Below, piece after piece: positions 45,909-55,822 of a DNA stretch of 64,000 nt. The stretch lies in the NCBI RefSeq assembly GCF_038237375.1, contig NZ_CP151273.1, positions 2,232,001-2,296,000 on the forward strand, in the 5' to 3' direction. How positions within the stretch are numbered: position 1 is the stretch's first letter; every line of letters begins with the position of its first letter. The notes under the pieces were generated by a model. The model saw only the letters and a list, made by a program, of their open reading frames with translations, ran no database searches and was not told where the DNA came from. The DNA comes from Alcaligenes sp. SDU_A2. Its GTDB lineage: Bacteria; Pseudomonadota; Gammaproteobacteria; Burkholderiales; Burkholderiaceae_B. The translations under genes were made by a program, and so were the position numbers.

Positions 45909-46441
45909 GGTTCTTCGAGACGTGTCGGGGACTCTTTCGTATTGGGTTGGCCGTTTGGGCCAAGTAGATGGAAACTCGGGTACTCGCCAGGCCGACCGCA
46001 GCGGGCCGGCTTGGCGAGCACGGCACGTTGTGCTTGGTCCAAACGGCGGGGCGTCCGCGTACGCCGTACAAGCTTTCAGCCATACGCTCAATGTTCCGTT
46101 GGATATGGATATGTATGGCCGGGGCTATGTGGCTGGTATTTTGAGCCGTTCAAGGCGCAGCACGCTCGGACGGGGCGGGTCGGATGGCTTGCCGCAGGCG
46201 GGGCGTGGGGACGGGGTGCAAGCGTCGTTCTGTTTGACGGCGGCGCTTGTTGCTTGTCCGGCGGACAAGCAACCCGCCGGAGTTAACGACGCGCCCGGCC
46301 ATGCGCCCCGACCAGGGCACCGGCGCGCAGCGCCGGCAAGGCATCAGCCCTGTCCGAGCGTGCTGCGCCTTGAATGGCTTCTTCAAAAATCCAGTTCCTC
46401 ATCGACTGGGTAAATTGGCTGCCAGAGTTCTTCAAAGAACC
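45909..46441 (+). mobile_element. MITE-like non-coding element, copy 2
   Basis: A 533-bp sequence in the same orientation as copy 1, starting GGTTCTTCGA and ending TTCAAAGAACC (9 of 10 inverted match). It contains a chain of hairpins: TTGGCC/GGCCAA near 45947, 45983-46018, a perfect 11-bp stem with a GGC loop around 46249-46273, and CCGGCGC/GCGCCGG at 46320-46336. It lacks the nested 30-bp-ended insert of copy 1. Its right edge abuts the T tract of the argG terminator. No protein is credibly encoded. Confidence 0.65.
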
Positions 46442-46523
46442 AAAAAAATAGACTCCTGCGCACCGAATGGCCCCGAGTTTGGATCAATGTCCAACTTCTT
46501 GGGCCCTTCGGTACGCAGGAGTC
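46442..46523 (-). terminator. Long-stem terminator of argG
   Basis: On the minus strand an inverted repeat of 23 bp (arms 46451-46474 and 46501-46523, about 21 matches) encloses a smaller hairpin (GTTTGGA/TCCAAC), and TATTTTTTT follows. It lies 40 bp past the argG stop. The stem is unusually long for a terminator. The T tract coincides with the right duplication of element copy 2. Confidence 0.8.
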
Positions 46524-46563
46524 TGGTCACCAGGCAAGCTTGCCTGGCGTGCAGCGTAAGTAT

Positions 46564-47991
<1,428 letters not shown>

Positions 47992-48073
47992 TCAGGACCG
48001 GCGCTGGACACCCTCGCCCTAGAGGGATTTGCCCACCCGGTGAGCGCAAACCGCCATTTTCCTGGAGAAGCCC

Positions 48074-48670
48074 ATGTCCGACTCCCCTGCCCGGCCGCCC
48101 ATCAGCCGGTATCCGGTACCCAAGCTGGCCGAGCTGCCCGACGATATCCGCACGCGTATCCAGGCCGTGCAGGAAAAATCAGGCTTCATCCCGAATGTGT
48201 TTTTGGCGCTGGCGCATCGCCCCGACGAGTTTCGCGCCTTCTTCGCCTACCACGATGCCCTTATGGACAAGCCCGGCGGCCTGTCGCAGGCGGAACGCGA
48301 AATGATCGTAGTCGCCACTTCGGCGGCCAACCAGTGCCACTATTGCGTCATCGCCCACGGTGCCATCCTGCGCATCCGGGCGCGCGACCCTCTGATCGCC
48401 GACCAGGTCGCCATCAATTGGCGCAAAGCGGACATCAGCGCTCGTCAGAAAGCCATGCTGGCATTCGCCATGAAAATCTCGCAGCATTCCCAAGACATCC
48501 AGGAGGCCGACTTCCAGCATCTGGGCGAACTTGGCTTTAGCGACGACGATATCTGGGACATCGCCGCCATCAGCGCTTTTTTCGGTCTGAGCAACCGTAT
48601 GGCCAATTTCATGTCCATGCGCTGCAACGACGAATTCCATTTGCTGGGACGCGTCCCGCGTCAGGGTTGA
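48074..48670 (+). CDS. Peroxidase-related carboxymuconolactone decarboxylase/AhpD-like protein
   Basis: A 198-residue alpha-helical protein of the AhpD-like superfamily. The redox CxxC and nearby His lie in NQCHYCVIAHG (about residues 93-103), as in alkylhydroperoxidase-type proteins. EKSGFIPNVFLALAHRPDEF and LSQAEREMIVVATSAAN agree with the peroxidase-related enzyme subgroup. The in vivo substrate is unknown. GGAGAAGCCC forms the ribosome site. The stop overlaps the next start (TGATG). Confidence 0.85.
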   Translation: MSDSPARPPISRYPVPKLAELPDDIRTRIQAVQEKSGFIPNVFLALAHRPDEFRAFFAYHDALMDKPGGLSQAEREMIVVATSAANQCHYCVIAHGAILRIRARDPLIADQVAINWRKADISARQKAMLAFAMKISQHSQDIQEADFQHLGELGFSDDDIWDIAAISAFFGLSNRMANFMSMRCNDEFHLLGRVPRQG

Positions 48671-49083
48671 TGCGCATTCTTTTGCTGGCGGCCGGGTTGT
48701 TGTGCGTGGCGCTGGCCGTAGCCGGCACTGTGCTGCCCCTGCTGCCCACCACACCGTTTGCCCTGCTGGCCGCCTGGTGCTTTGCCCGCAGCTCGCCACG
48801 CTTTCATCGGTGGCTGCTGGAGCACCGCTGGCTGGGGCCGTACCTGCGCAACTGGCAAGATGGACGCGGACTGACTCGCCGCGCCAAACAACGCGCTCTG
48901 GTGCTGCTGTGGCTGTCGCTGGCTCTGTCCGCCTGGCTGGCCGAACAGACCGGCTGGCTGCGTCTGCTTTTGTTGATTCCGGGCGTGGCCGTCACCCACT
49001 ATCTGCTGCGCTGCAAGACCCTGCCCGATCACCCGCCTGTTCAGCAAGGCACTGCAGAACCACCCCGAAAAGACGTACACTAA
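48670..49083 (+). CDS. DUF454 (YbaN-like) inner-membrane protein
   Basis: A 137-residue membrane protein with hydrophobic segments near 3-40 and 75-115. The DUF454 signature is LPLLPTTPFALLAAWCFARSSPRFHRWLL (core LPTTPFALLAA), followed by HRWLGPYLRNW. The family has no firm function; E. coli YbaN is the reference member. It starts on the last base of the preceding stop codon, indicating coupled translation. Confidence 0.85.
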   Translation: MRILLLAAGLLCVALAVAGTVLPLLPTTPFALLAAWCFARSSPRFHRWLLEHRWLGPYLRNWQDGRGLTRRAKQRALVLLWLSLALSAWLAEQTGWLRLLLLIPGVAVTHYLLRCKTLPDHPPVQQGTAEPPRKDVH

Positions 49084-49113
49084 ACACGTTTTTTCCCTGG
49101 CGACCCATCTCTC

Positions 49114-49518
49114 ATGTCCGCTCCCGTCATTTTGCTGGCTACGGCCTTTATCACTAATGCTGCTGGTCAGATCCTGCTGGTGCGCAAACGCGGCAGCCCG
49201 TTTTTCATGCAGGCGGGCGGCAAGCTGGAGCCCGGAGAGACGCCATTGCAAGCCTTGCAACGCGAACTGGCCGAAGAACTGCGTCTGCCCGCCCACGAAA
49301 CCGCCCCGGCCCGCTACGAAGGTTTTTTTGAATGTCCGGCCGCCAACGAACCGGGTCATGTGGTACATGCCCACGTCTTTACTTTGACGCTGGAAGGAGC
49401 CATTGAACCGGCCGCCGAGCTGGAGGAGGCTCGTTGGGTCAGCCCAGCCCAAGCACGCCAGCTACCTGTGGCCCGTTTGCTCAGCGATCATCTTCTGCCC
49501 CGCCTGGCTCCGATCTAA
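49114..49518 (+). CDS. NUDIX hydrolase
   Basis: A 134-residue pyrophosphohydrolase. The Nudix box reads GGKLEPGETPLQALQRELAEEL (about 35-56; consensus GX5EX7REUXEEXGU, with Leu instead of the usual final Gly). It cleaves nucleoside-diphosphate-linked compounds, substrate not inferable. SPFFMQAGG precedes the box. It lies 30 bp after the YbaN-like gene and may be co-transcribed with it. Confidence 0.9.
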   Translation: MSAPVILLATAFITNAAGQILLVRKRGSPFFMQAGGKLEPGETPLQALQRELAEELRLPAHETAPARYEGFFECPAANEPGHVVHAHVFTLTLEGAIEPAAELEEARWVSPAQARQLPVARLLSDHLLPRLAPI

Positions 49519-49633
49519 ACGCCCCGTATCGACGCATTTTTTGGCATAATGACAGCCCTTGTCGGTCGCTGCCGCGACCACGGCGTTACGCCCCGGCCCG
49601 CCATAGCGGGCTTTATTTATTTGCCGGTTAATT

Positions 49634-50116
49634 ATGTCCTCTCTTCCCAGCCACGGCGCTGTCGTCACCTTTACTTTGCAGCAGTTGCGCGCCGCCACCC
49701 AGGCCGGAGGCATTCTGGGCGTGTCGATCAAAGGCCAGGGAAATCACTTTTTCGTGCAAGTGTCTACACGTGCCGGCCAGGCGGTATTGATAACAGCGCG
49801 CAGCAAAGACCCGCGCAGCTTCAAAAGCCCGTTGCAGGCCATGGTCTTGCTTAAACAAATCGGCATTGTCACCGGCCAGTTCGACCTGAGCCAGTATTCG
49901 CCCGACCAGCGCGAAACACCGGTACGCAGCCGCCGCCGCCCAGCCACGCCCAGCAAATTGGGACTGCGCTGGAACCGGATTGCCGAACGCATCTCCAGCC
50001 CCGAGCAACCTTCGTTGGACGATCCCTTCCTGAACATCAATGAAGAACAGGCCCGTCGCCTGATGGCACGGCAGGAAACCCAGCAATTAAGTCTGTTGGG
50101 CAGCAAACCGAACTGA
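49634..50116 (+). CDS. Hypothetical protein, 160 aa
   Basis: No family is assigned with confidence. The N-terminal half (VTFTLQQLRAATQAGGILGVSIKGQGNHFFVQV, best seen in its GVSIKGQG core) looks like a compact alpha/beta domain. A basic linker (VRSRRRPATPSK) follows, then a helical C-terminal part (INEEQARRLMARQE). Similar proteins in Bordetella-type genomes are, as I recall, annotated hypothetical or partition-associated; that label is not supported here by any neighbour. A hairpin formed by inverted GGCGTTACGCC-like sequence precedes it near 49580. Confidence 0.7.
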   Translation: MSSLPSHGAVVTFTLQQLRAATQAGGILGVSIKGQGNHFFVQVSTRAGQAVLITARSKDPRSFKSPLQAMVLLKQIGIVTGQFDLSQYSPDQRETPVRSRRRPATPSKLGLRWNRIAERISSPEQPSLDDPFLNINEEQARRLMARQETQQLSLLGSKPN

Positions 50117-50191
50117 GCACCCCGCCGGACAGCCGCGCCTGTCCTTTAAAAGGCGCAGGCCGCATTGAACAAGCCTGCGCATCAGAGCCGA

Positions 50192-51385
50192 TCAGGCACG
50201 ACACACTTCCCGCACGCGATAGGCCGCCGTCAGCGCGGATTGCAGATCGTCCTGCAGATCCTGAACGTCTTCCAGACCGGCGTGCAGACGCAGCAGTTGC
50301 CCCGGGCCGAATAAAGGTCGCCCGTCGCGCAGCGGCATGTCCATAGGCAAGGCCAGGCTCTCGAAGCCCCCCCAGGACAAGCCAATGCCAAACAAACGCA
50401 AAGCGCGAAAAAAGCGCGATAGCTGTTCGGCCGACAAAGGCTCCAGCACGACCCCGAACAATCCGGTTGACCCATGAAAATCGCGCTTCCAGAGCGCATG
50501 TCCGGGGTGCGATTCCAGGGCCGGATGCAGCACGCGACGAACCTGCGGCTGGCATTCCAGAAAGCGGGCCAATTGCAAGGCACTGGCCTGGTGCTGACGC
50601 AAGCGTACACCCAAGGTGCGCAACCCCCGCAAAGCCAGGAAAGCATCATCGGGCCCGGCCGTCTGACCGAAATCGTGCGCCGCCTGCCGCAGCAGCGGCC
50701 AAGCCCGTTCGTTGGCCGTCGCCACGCCCAGCAAGGCATCCGAGTGTCCCGTCAAGTACTTGGTCGCAGCCTGTATCGAAATATCGACCCCATGCTCGAA
50801 CGGGCGGAAAAACAAAGGAGTGGCCCAGGTATTATCCATAATGACATAAGCCCCGACCTGATGTGCACAACGGGCAATGGCCGGAATGTCCTGGATCTCG
50901 AATGTGCCCGAGCCGGGCGATTCGACATAGACCACCTTGGTGTTGTCCCGCAGCAAAGCGGCCAGTCCCGCCCCCAACGAAGGCTCGTAAAACTGAACGT
51001 GCACGCCCAGGCGCTTGCTCAACACTTGCAACGCAAACGCGCGCACCGGCCCATACACAGAATCGGGCAGCAAGACATGATCGCCCTGTTGCAACATCCC
51101 CTGCAAAGCATGCGTGCAGGCTGCCAGTCCGGACGGGAACAACCAGGCACGGTGACCGCCCTCCAGATCAGCGACCGCCTGAGCCAGGGTCTGCAAGGTC
51201 GGATTGGTAAAACGACCATACGAGGCGTAGGGGTTGTCCGGCTCCTTACGCTGCGTCCATTGCTCCAGCGTATCGGCCAGAATGGTCGAACCACGGCAGA
51301 CCGGCACGTTCACAAAGCCGCCAGAGACCGTTGCATCGCGGCCCAGATGGGTTAAATGGGTATCCCTGTAATCACAATCCTGCAT
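50192..51385 (-). CDS. metC: Cystathionine beta-lyase (MetC-type PLP enzyme)
   Basis: A 397-residue Cys/Met-metabolism PLP enzyme. The cofactor Lys is in QAATKYLTGHSD (near 210), with Tyr/Arg in YASYGRFTNPT and the phosphate-binding SGLAACTHAL. DNTWATPLFFRP and WGGFESLALP are typical of proteobacterial cystathionine beta-lyase, which gives homocysteine, pyruvate and ammonia. Related lyases acting on other sulfur amino acids cannot be excluded. It is divergent from an Lrp-type regulator, which probably controls it. Confidence 0.88.
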   Translation of the reverse strand: MQDCDYRDTHLTHLGRDATVSGGFVNVPVCRGSTILADTLEQWTQRKEPDNPYASYGRFTNPTLQTLAQAVADLEGGHRAWLFPSGLAACTHALQGMLQQGDHVLLPDSVYGPVRAFALQVLSKRLGVHVQFYEPSLGAGLAALLRDNTKVVYVESPGSGTFEIQDIPAIARCAHQVGAYVIMDNTWATPLFFRPFEHGVDISIQAATKYLTGHSDALLGVATANERAWPLLRQAAHDFGQTAGPDDAFLALRGLRTLGVRLRQHQASALQLARFLECQPQVRRVLHPALESHPGHALWKRDFHGSTGLFGVVLEPLSAEQLSRFFRALRLFGIGLSWGGFESLALPMDMPLRDGRPLFGPGQLLRLHAGLEDVQDLQDDLQSALTAAYRVREVCRA

Positions 51386-51519
51386 GCTGTTTCCTGATGG
51401 GGGCCTGCGTACGAAGCCAATGAAAACAGTCTACGCAGCACATCAGGATGAATATTGCATTTTCCTGCTTACGGAACCACAATTGCCAGCATTTAATACT
51501 CAAATAAATCCAAAAAAAG

Positions 51520-51531
51520 GAAAATATTTTC
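51520..51531. promoter_or_regulatory. GAAAATATTTTC palindrome, candidate Lrp-type operator
   Basis: A perfect 12-bp A+T-rich palindrome ends 2 bp before the regulator start codon. Lrp-family proteins bind such A/T-centred dyads. The position suggests autoregulation together with control of the divergent metC gene. Confidence 0.45.
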
Positions 51532-51533
51532 TT

Positions 51534-51995
51534 ATGCTGGATAAATTCGACAAAAACATACTCGATCTGCTGCAAAACGACGCCACGCTATCCATCCAGG
51601 ACATAGCTGATCGCGTCGGCCTGTCCAGCACGCCGTGCTGGCGACGCATACAGCGCCTGGAACACGAAGGCTATATCGAAAAGCGGGTGGCCCTGCTGAA
51701 CCACGACAAGCTCAATGTGGGGGTTACGGTCTTTGTAGCCATCAAGACCAACCAGCACAATAAACAGTGGTATCGGCAATTTTCCGCAGTAGTGGACGCC
51801 ATCCCGCAGATTGTGGAGTTCTATCGCATGAGCGGCGACACCGACTACCTGCTGCGCGTCATCGTGCCGGACATCAAGAGCTTTGACCGGGTCTATCAAC
51901 GCCTGATCAGCGAAATCGAGTTGACCGACGTCAGCTCCAGCTTTGCCATGGAACAGATCAAGTTCACCACCCGCTTGCCACTGGATTACGCCTGA
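51534..51995 (+). CDS. Lrp/AsnC family transcriptional regulator
   Basis: A 153-residue feast/famine regulator. The helix-turn-helix lies at about 15-45 (LSIQDIADRVGLSSTPCWRRIQRLE), and the C-terminal RAM domain, which binds amino-acid effectors, covers about 70-145 (GVTVFVAIKT, MSGDTDYLLRVIVPD). The ATG at 51534 is chosen because the conserved family sequence starts there; an AAGGA lies rather far upstream. It is divergent from metC with a palindrome at its own start, so a sulfur-amino-acid-responsive switch is plausible. Confidence 0.92.
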   Translation: MLDKFDKNILDLLQNDATLSIQDIADRVGLSSTPCWRRIQRLEHEGYIEKRVALLNHDKLNVGVTVFVAIKTNQHNKQWYRQFSAVVDAIPQIVEFYRMSGDTDYLLRVIVPDIKSFDRVYQRLISEIELTDVSSSFAMEQIKFTTRLPLDYA

Positions 51996-51996
51996 A

Positions 51997-52866
51997 TCAA
52001 AAGGCGTATTCGACATCCAGGCTCTGCCCCGGGTACAGGCGCTGCGGCTCGGACTGCACCAGCATGGCCTGCATGCCGAACAAGGTGCCTTGCTCAAACT
52101 GCCGGCTGGCGGCCAAAGCCAGGCCCGGCTGCACGCCCACCTGACCGGTCAACTGGTTGACATTGGGCATGGGACAGCGCGTACAGGGCCGAATGAACGC
52201 AAAGCTGATTCCCGGCGCGCTGACGCCCAGCACATAGTCCTCTTCATAGGCGGGCAAACCTTCAAACACGACATTGGCCCGGAAACGATCCATAGGCACA
52301 GGGGACTCGCCTGACTGCACCACCAATTGATTAAGCTCGTCCAACGAGGCCTGATTGGTAAACAGAAAAGGCAAGGCATCGGCAAAGGCAAAGCCCTGCG
52401 CTTGCTTGTCCACGCTGCGCCAGCCCTGCGCCTTGTCCAGCCATGGCTGCACGCGTTCGGGCAGGACGTAGCGGCGCGCATCAATATGTCGCCGCAACAG
52501 GCGACACGGCGTCTGCAAGACCGTACTGAACCATTGCGCCGCCACATCGCCTTCGTCACGGCCCAGGGTATCGGCGGTCCAGATACGCACCGGCACCGGC
52601 GCATCATCGCATTGCCCTTGATCCAAGGACCAGGACAGATCCGGCATATCGGGGGCTTGCACCGTGATTCTGCCCTGCTCCACGCGTGGGCGTATGACGG
52701 CCATGCGCGGCCAGCGCCGCTGCGTCATGAATACACCAGCCTGATCGACCACCACCCATTCGCGGTCGTGTTCCAGCCCGGCCACACTGACGCCCACCCC
52801 GTCCGGATGCGCCTGGGCTGCGCAGGATTTTATGGGATGGGTGAACAAGCCTGTGATAGTGATCAT
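51997..52866 (-). CDS. MOSC-domain protein (YcbX-like)
   Basis: A 289-residue protein from ATG 52864-52866. The N-terminal MOSC beta-barrel domain starts MITITGLFTHPIKSCAAQ, with DREWVVVD and MTQRRWPRMAVI. The C-terminal MOSC domain holds the conserved Cys in RPCTRCPMPNVN, where molybdenum cofactor would bind. E. coli YcbX reduces N-hydroxylated compounds; it has an extra ferredoxin domain that this protein lacks. An upstream in-frame extension of 23 residues is rejected. It is convergent with the Lrp-type gene. Confidence 0.9.
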   Translation of the reverse strand: MITITGLFTHPIKSCAAQAHPDGVGVSVAGLEHDREWVVVDQAGVFMTQRRWPRMAVIRPRVEQGRITVQAPDMPDLSWSLDQGQCDDAPVPVRIWTADTLGRDEGDVAAQWFSTVLQTPCRLLRRHIDARRYVLPERVQPWLDKAQGWRSVDKQAQGFAFADALPFLFTNQASLDELNQLVVQSGESPVPMDRFRANVVFEGLPAYEEDYVLGVSAPGISFAFIRPCTRCPMPNVNQLTGQVGVQPGLALAASRQFEQGTLFGMQAMLVQSEPQRLYPGQSLDVEYAF

Positions 52867-53465
52867 GGCAATAAAGCAAACAGAAAACCGGCAACCCTTG
52901 ATTTTAAACCATCGTCGCCCTGGCCGGCAGGCCACCCTCCTGCTCTATCTAGGCCTTGCGCAATACCACCTGCACCAAGCGCACAGCGACAACGCTTGAC
53001 ATTTACTTTAACTTATGTCTTAATAATTGATCGATTGCGGTATTTACCCATTACATTAACAAGATGCAATCGATACCGCACGTTGGTTTGGCCCGAATCT
53101 GGGCAGCTCCATCTGCAAACGGCATGTCTGGCTTTGCTCAACGCGTGCCACAAGATGCTTGCTTCGTACCGGGGTACCCCGGTTTCACAACTTTTTGCAT
53201 CACCGACGGCCCTGTCCCGTCACCCAACACCGGACAGGCAGCTCAGCGTGCGCAAGCGCGTGCTGCAACAGCAAGATGCATACAACGCCCGGCCCTGATC
53301 GAGCCCACTAGCCACTGATCGATCATTGCGCGGGCATGCTGCCGCCCCAAGGGGCGGATATTTCGACAGACCTGGACCACCAGCCTTATACCGGCGGTCC
53401 GACCGGTGTCATAAAACTTCAACAAGAAAACGATGTAATGACGCCACACGAATAGGAAAAAATAC
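52867..53465. other. 600-bp gap without a supported gene
   Basis: A G+C-mixed region between the MOSC gene (minus) and a 90-residue gene (plus). TTGACA at 52996-53001 is a perfect -35 box, but no -10 at good spacing is clear. A plus-strand frame at 53064-53318 has no ribosome site, no family features and Ala/Arg-rich composition, so I do not call it. A small RNA is possible but unsupported. Confidence 0.45.
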
Positions 53466-53738
53466 ATGAAAAACATTTACCCCACCGGCTTGATCTCACG
53501 TCCTGACCACATTGCCCTGGACAAAACCGATATCCGCATCGGCGATACCGTCTACCTGCAACCCAAAAATGGCCCGCGCATGGCCGGAACCGTCATTTTC
53601 AGCTCGCCGGTACATGGCTGCACAACCTACACGGCCGACAGCCAGACCGAAGGTCAAGGCCCGAAAGTGCGCTTTCGTTTCCGTCTGCAGGATGTGCATC
53701 ACGTGGCCCCGCGTCATGCAGGCCATCATCTGAACTAA
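53466..53738 (+). CDS. Hypothetical protein, 90 aa
   Basis: ATG 53466 is preceded by AGGA with a 9-bp gap. The sequence reads like a compact beta-rich domain (IRIGDTVYLQPKNGPRMAGTVIF, seen best in GDTVYLQP and GTVIFSSPV) ending in a His-rich tail (DVHHVAPRHAGHHLN), which may bind metal. It is not assigned to a family. It stands alone between two long gaps and has core-like codon use. Confidence 0.6.
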   Translation: MKNIYPTGLISRPDHIALDKTDIRIGDTVYLQPKNGPRMAGTVIFSSPVHGCTTYTADSQTEGQGPKVRFRFRLQDVHHVAPRHAGHHLN

Positions 53739-53889
53739 AGCGCTTACAAGCACGGCAGGGTGCTTGCTCACGCCCTACCGTTTATTACAAACAGTAAAAA
53801 CCAGAGCATTTTCATTTTACAATAGTTGCGGCTTAAAACTTAACTGACGCCGCCCAGGCGTCTCTTACAGGCGCCCCGCGTCCACGGCA

Positions 53890-55347
53890 ATGAGTTTTAT
53901 CTCGACGCAACACTCCTGGCTACGTCCCTCCTGGCGCGACACCGCGCTGATCGGGCTTTGTCTGTTCGGCCTGGTCTTTTCGCTGGCGCTGCTGGGCTCG
54001 GCCACACGACGCTACGACATGCTGGCGACATTCTGGCCCGCCGACGCCGTCATACTAGGCTTGTTTTTGCGCCGCCGCGACTGGGGCGCGCGACCGGCAT
54101 TCTGGCTGGCTGTCGCTCTGGCCTACCTGGCCGCCGAACTGATCCAGCACAGCCCTGTCCCCGTCACGCTCCTGCTGACGATGGCCAACCTGCTGTGCGT
54201 GGGCATGGCCTACCGCCTGATGACGCGCAGCGCCCATATTGATCTGTCCTTGCGCCGTCCCCAGGCCATTCTGGCCCTGGTCGCCTATTGCGCCCTGGCC
54301 AGCGCCGTTTCAGCCTTGCCAGGAGGGCTGGCACACCACCTGCATGCAGGACAAGCCCTGCCATTAACCGCCTTGTCCTGGCTGGTCACCGGCGTAGTAA
54401 GCTACACCGCCATCTTGCCGGTCCTGCTGACCGCGCCTGCCTTGCCTGTGCAGCGCCTGCGCCGATACTGGCACGAGCCGCAAACGCGCACGCTGGCCGA
54501 TCTGGCTCCGGCGGCCCTGTTGATCTTCAGTTGTGTGCTGAGCCTGCTCATCGGCGGCCCCGGTTCGCTCGCCTTTCCGGTACTGCCGCTGCTCTGGTGC
54601 GCACTGAGCTATCCTTTGTTTGCCACCGCCCTGCTGACCTGCTTTTACAGCATATGGACGCTGTTTGCGGTCACTCAGCCCCTGGCAGGGGTACTGCCCG
54701 ACAATTGGTCTGCCCCACTGGACCTGCTCTCCGTGCGCATGGGCATCGCCTCTATTGCCCTGGCTCCAATCACCGCAGCCTGCATCATGGCGGCGCGCAA
54801 CGAAGCCGTGGAAAAACTCCAGCGCCTGGCTCTGTACGATGCTCTGACCGGCATGCTGAACAAGCTGACCTTCCAGCAACAAGGCCAGGCACTGCTGACC
54901 CGCTGCCGGATCAGCCGCCAACCCACCAGCGTGCTGCTGCTCGATATCGACCACTTCAAACCAGTCAATGATACGCACGGCCATCACGCCGGCGACCAAG
55001 CCCTGGTCGAAGTGGCGCAACGCATCCGAACTGTCTTGCGCGACAGTGATTTATGCGGGCGTCTGGGTGGTGAAGAATTTGGTATTTTGCTGCCCGACTG
55101 CAGCCCGGCCCAAGCGCATGCCGTGGCCGAACGCGTACGCCAGAGCATCGCCCGCAGCCCCCTGCTGCTGGACGATGGCCAGGAGCTGACGTTAACTGCC
55201 AGTCTTGGCGTCGCCACCCAAGGACCGGACACGCCCGACTTGAAATCCCTGCTGCGCCAGGCTGATACAGCCCTGTACCAGGCCAAGCACGCCGGCCGTG
55301 ACCGTAGCCATTCTTTCGGATGGCCCGAAACCGATCCACGCACTTGA
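53890..55347 (+). CDS. Diguanylate cyclase with MASE1-type membrane sensor
   Basis: Predicted to make cyclic di-GMP from two GTP. The 485-residue protein has about eight hydrophobic helices (roughly 18-300) resembling the MASE1 sensor domain, then a GGDEF domain (about 315-478). DIDHFKPVNDTHGHHAGD carries metal and GTP ligands, and the active site is GGEEF (about 397-401). An inhibitory RxxD site (RDSD) stands five residues before GGEEF, so product inhibition is likely. It would regulate motility or biofilm behaviour. No EAL domain is present. Confidence 0.92.
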   Translation: MSFISTQHSWLRPSWRDTALIGLCLFGLVFSLALLGSATRRYDMLATFWPADAVILGLFLRRRDWGARPAFWLAVALAYLAAELIQHSPVPVTLLLTMANLLCVGMAYRLMTRSAHIDLSLRRPQAILALVAYCALASAVSALPGGLAHHLHAGQALPLTALSWLVTGVVSYTAILPVLLTAPALPVQRLRRYWHEPQTRTLADLAPAALLIFSCVLSLLIGGPGSLAFPVLPLLWCALSYPLFATALLTCFYSIWTLFAVTQPLAGVLPDNWSAPLDLLSVRMGIASIALAPITAACIMAARNEAVEKLQRLALYDALTGMLNKLTFQQQGQALLTRCRISRQPTSVLLLDIDHFKPVNDTHGHHAGDQALVEVAQRIRTVLRDSDLCGRLGGEEFGILLPDCSPAQAHAVAERVRQSIARSPLLLDDGQELTLTASLGVATQGPDTPDLKSLLRQADTALYQAKHAGRDRSHSFGWPETDPRT

Positions 55348-55404
55348 CGCTTCAGGTAACGAATCTGGTACTATTGTATCAATCCGAAACCAAAAGGAAT
55401 GCAC

Positions 55405-55629
55405 ATGTCCCAGGTTCACAGCTCGACCTTGTGCGAGGCGTGCCTGCATCTGCCGCAAGGACTGGCCACCATCGAACCGCACGCCGATCTGCGCTTGCTC
55501 GGTCAGCATCCACCCGGCCGCGATGGTTCCCATGAAACCCAATACCGCTGCCAGCGTTGCGAGACACATTGGCTGCTGCGCACCAGTCGCTGGGGCGTGC
55601 TGGAAGGCTTTCGCCTGAAACCACTTTAA
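55405..55629 (+). CDS. Small Cys-rich hypothetical protein, 74 aa
   Basis: ATG 55405 follows AAAGGA with an 8-bp gap; an ATG two codons earlier would sit too close to it. CEAC near residue 10 and CQRC near 49 are two CxxC knuckles that could form one zinc ribbon. WLLRTSRWGVLEGF at the end is aromatic-rich. I do not recognise the family. It is 57 bp after the diguanylate cyclase gene on the same strand. Confidence 0.7.
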   Translation: MSQVHSSTLCEACLHLPQGLATIEPHADLRLLGQHPPGRDGSHETQYRCQRCETHWLLRTSRWGVLEGFRLKPL

Positions 55630-55640
55630 GCAGCCCCGCA

Positions 55641-55663
55641 CTTATCCACAAAAAATGTGGGTA
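55641..55663. promoter_or_regulatory. Inverted pair of DnaA-box-like sequences
   Basis: TTATCCACA, the strong DnaA box, is followed after five A by TGTGGGTAA, its near-perfect inverse. The same kind of inverted pair occurs at 26228-26248. A role as a DnaA target or as a weak hairpin terminator for the small gene upstream is possible. Confidence 0.4.
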
Positions 55664-55822
55664 ACCCTGGGGAGAACACTCTCCCTCTTTCCCACAGACC
55701 GCACGGGGCAAGGTTTTGCCCATTTTGTCATCGCTACCGTCATGCATTGACCACCTAATGGCCGGTAGGCAAAGCCGCATGCATGCTCTACCATAAGTGC
55801 TTTACCTAATACTCAACCCTGT

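Noticed and set aside
45498-46286. 262-codon frame across the A+T-rich gap and element copy 2
   Set aside because: Composition changes abruptly inside the frame, no ribosome site or family similarity, and the second half lies in a non-coding repeat.
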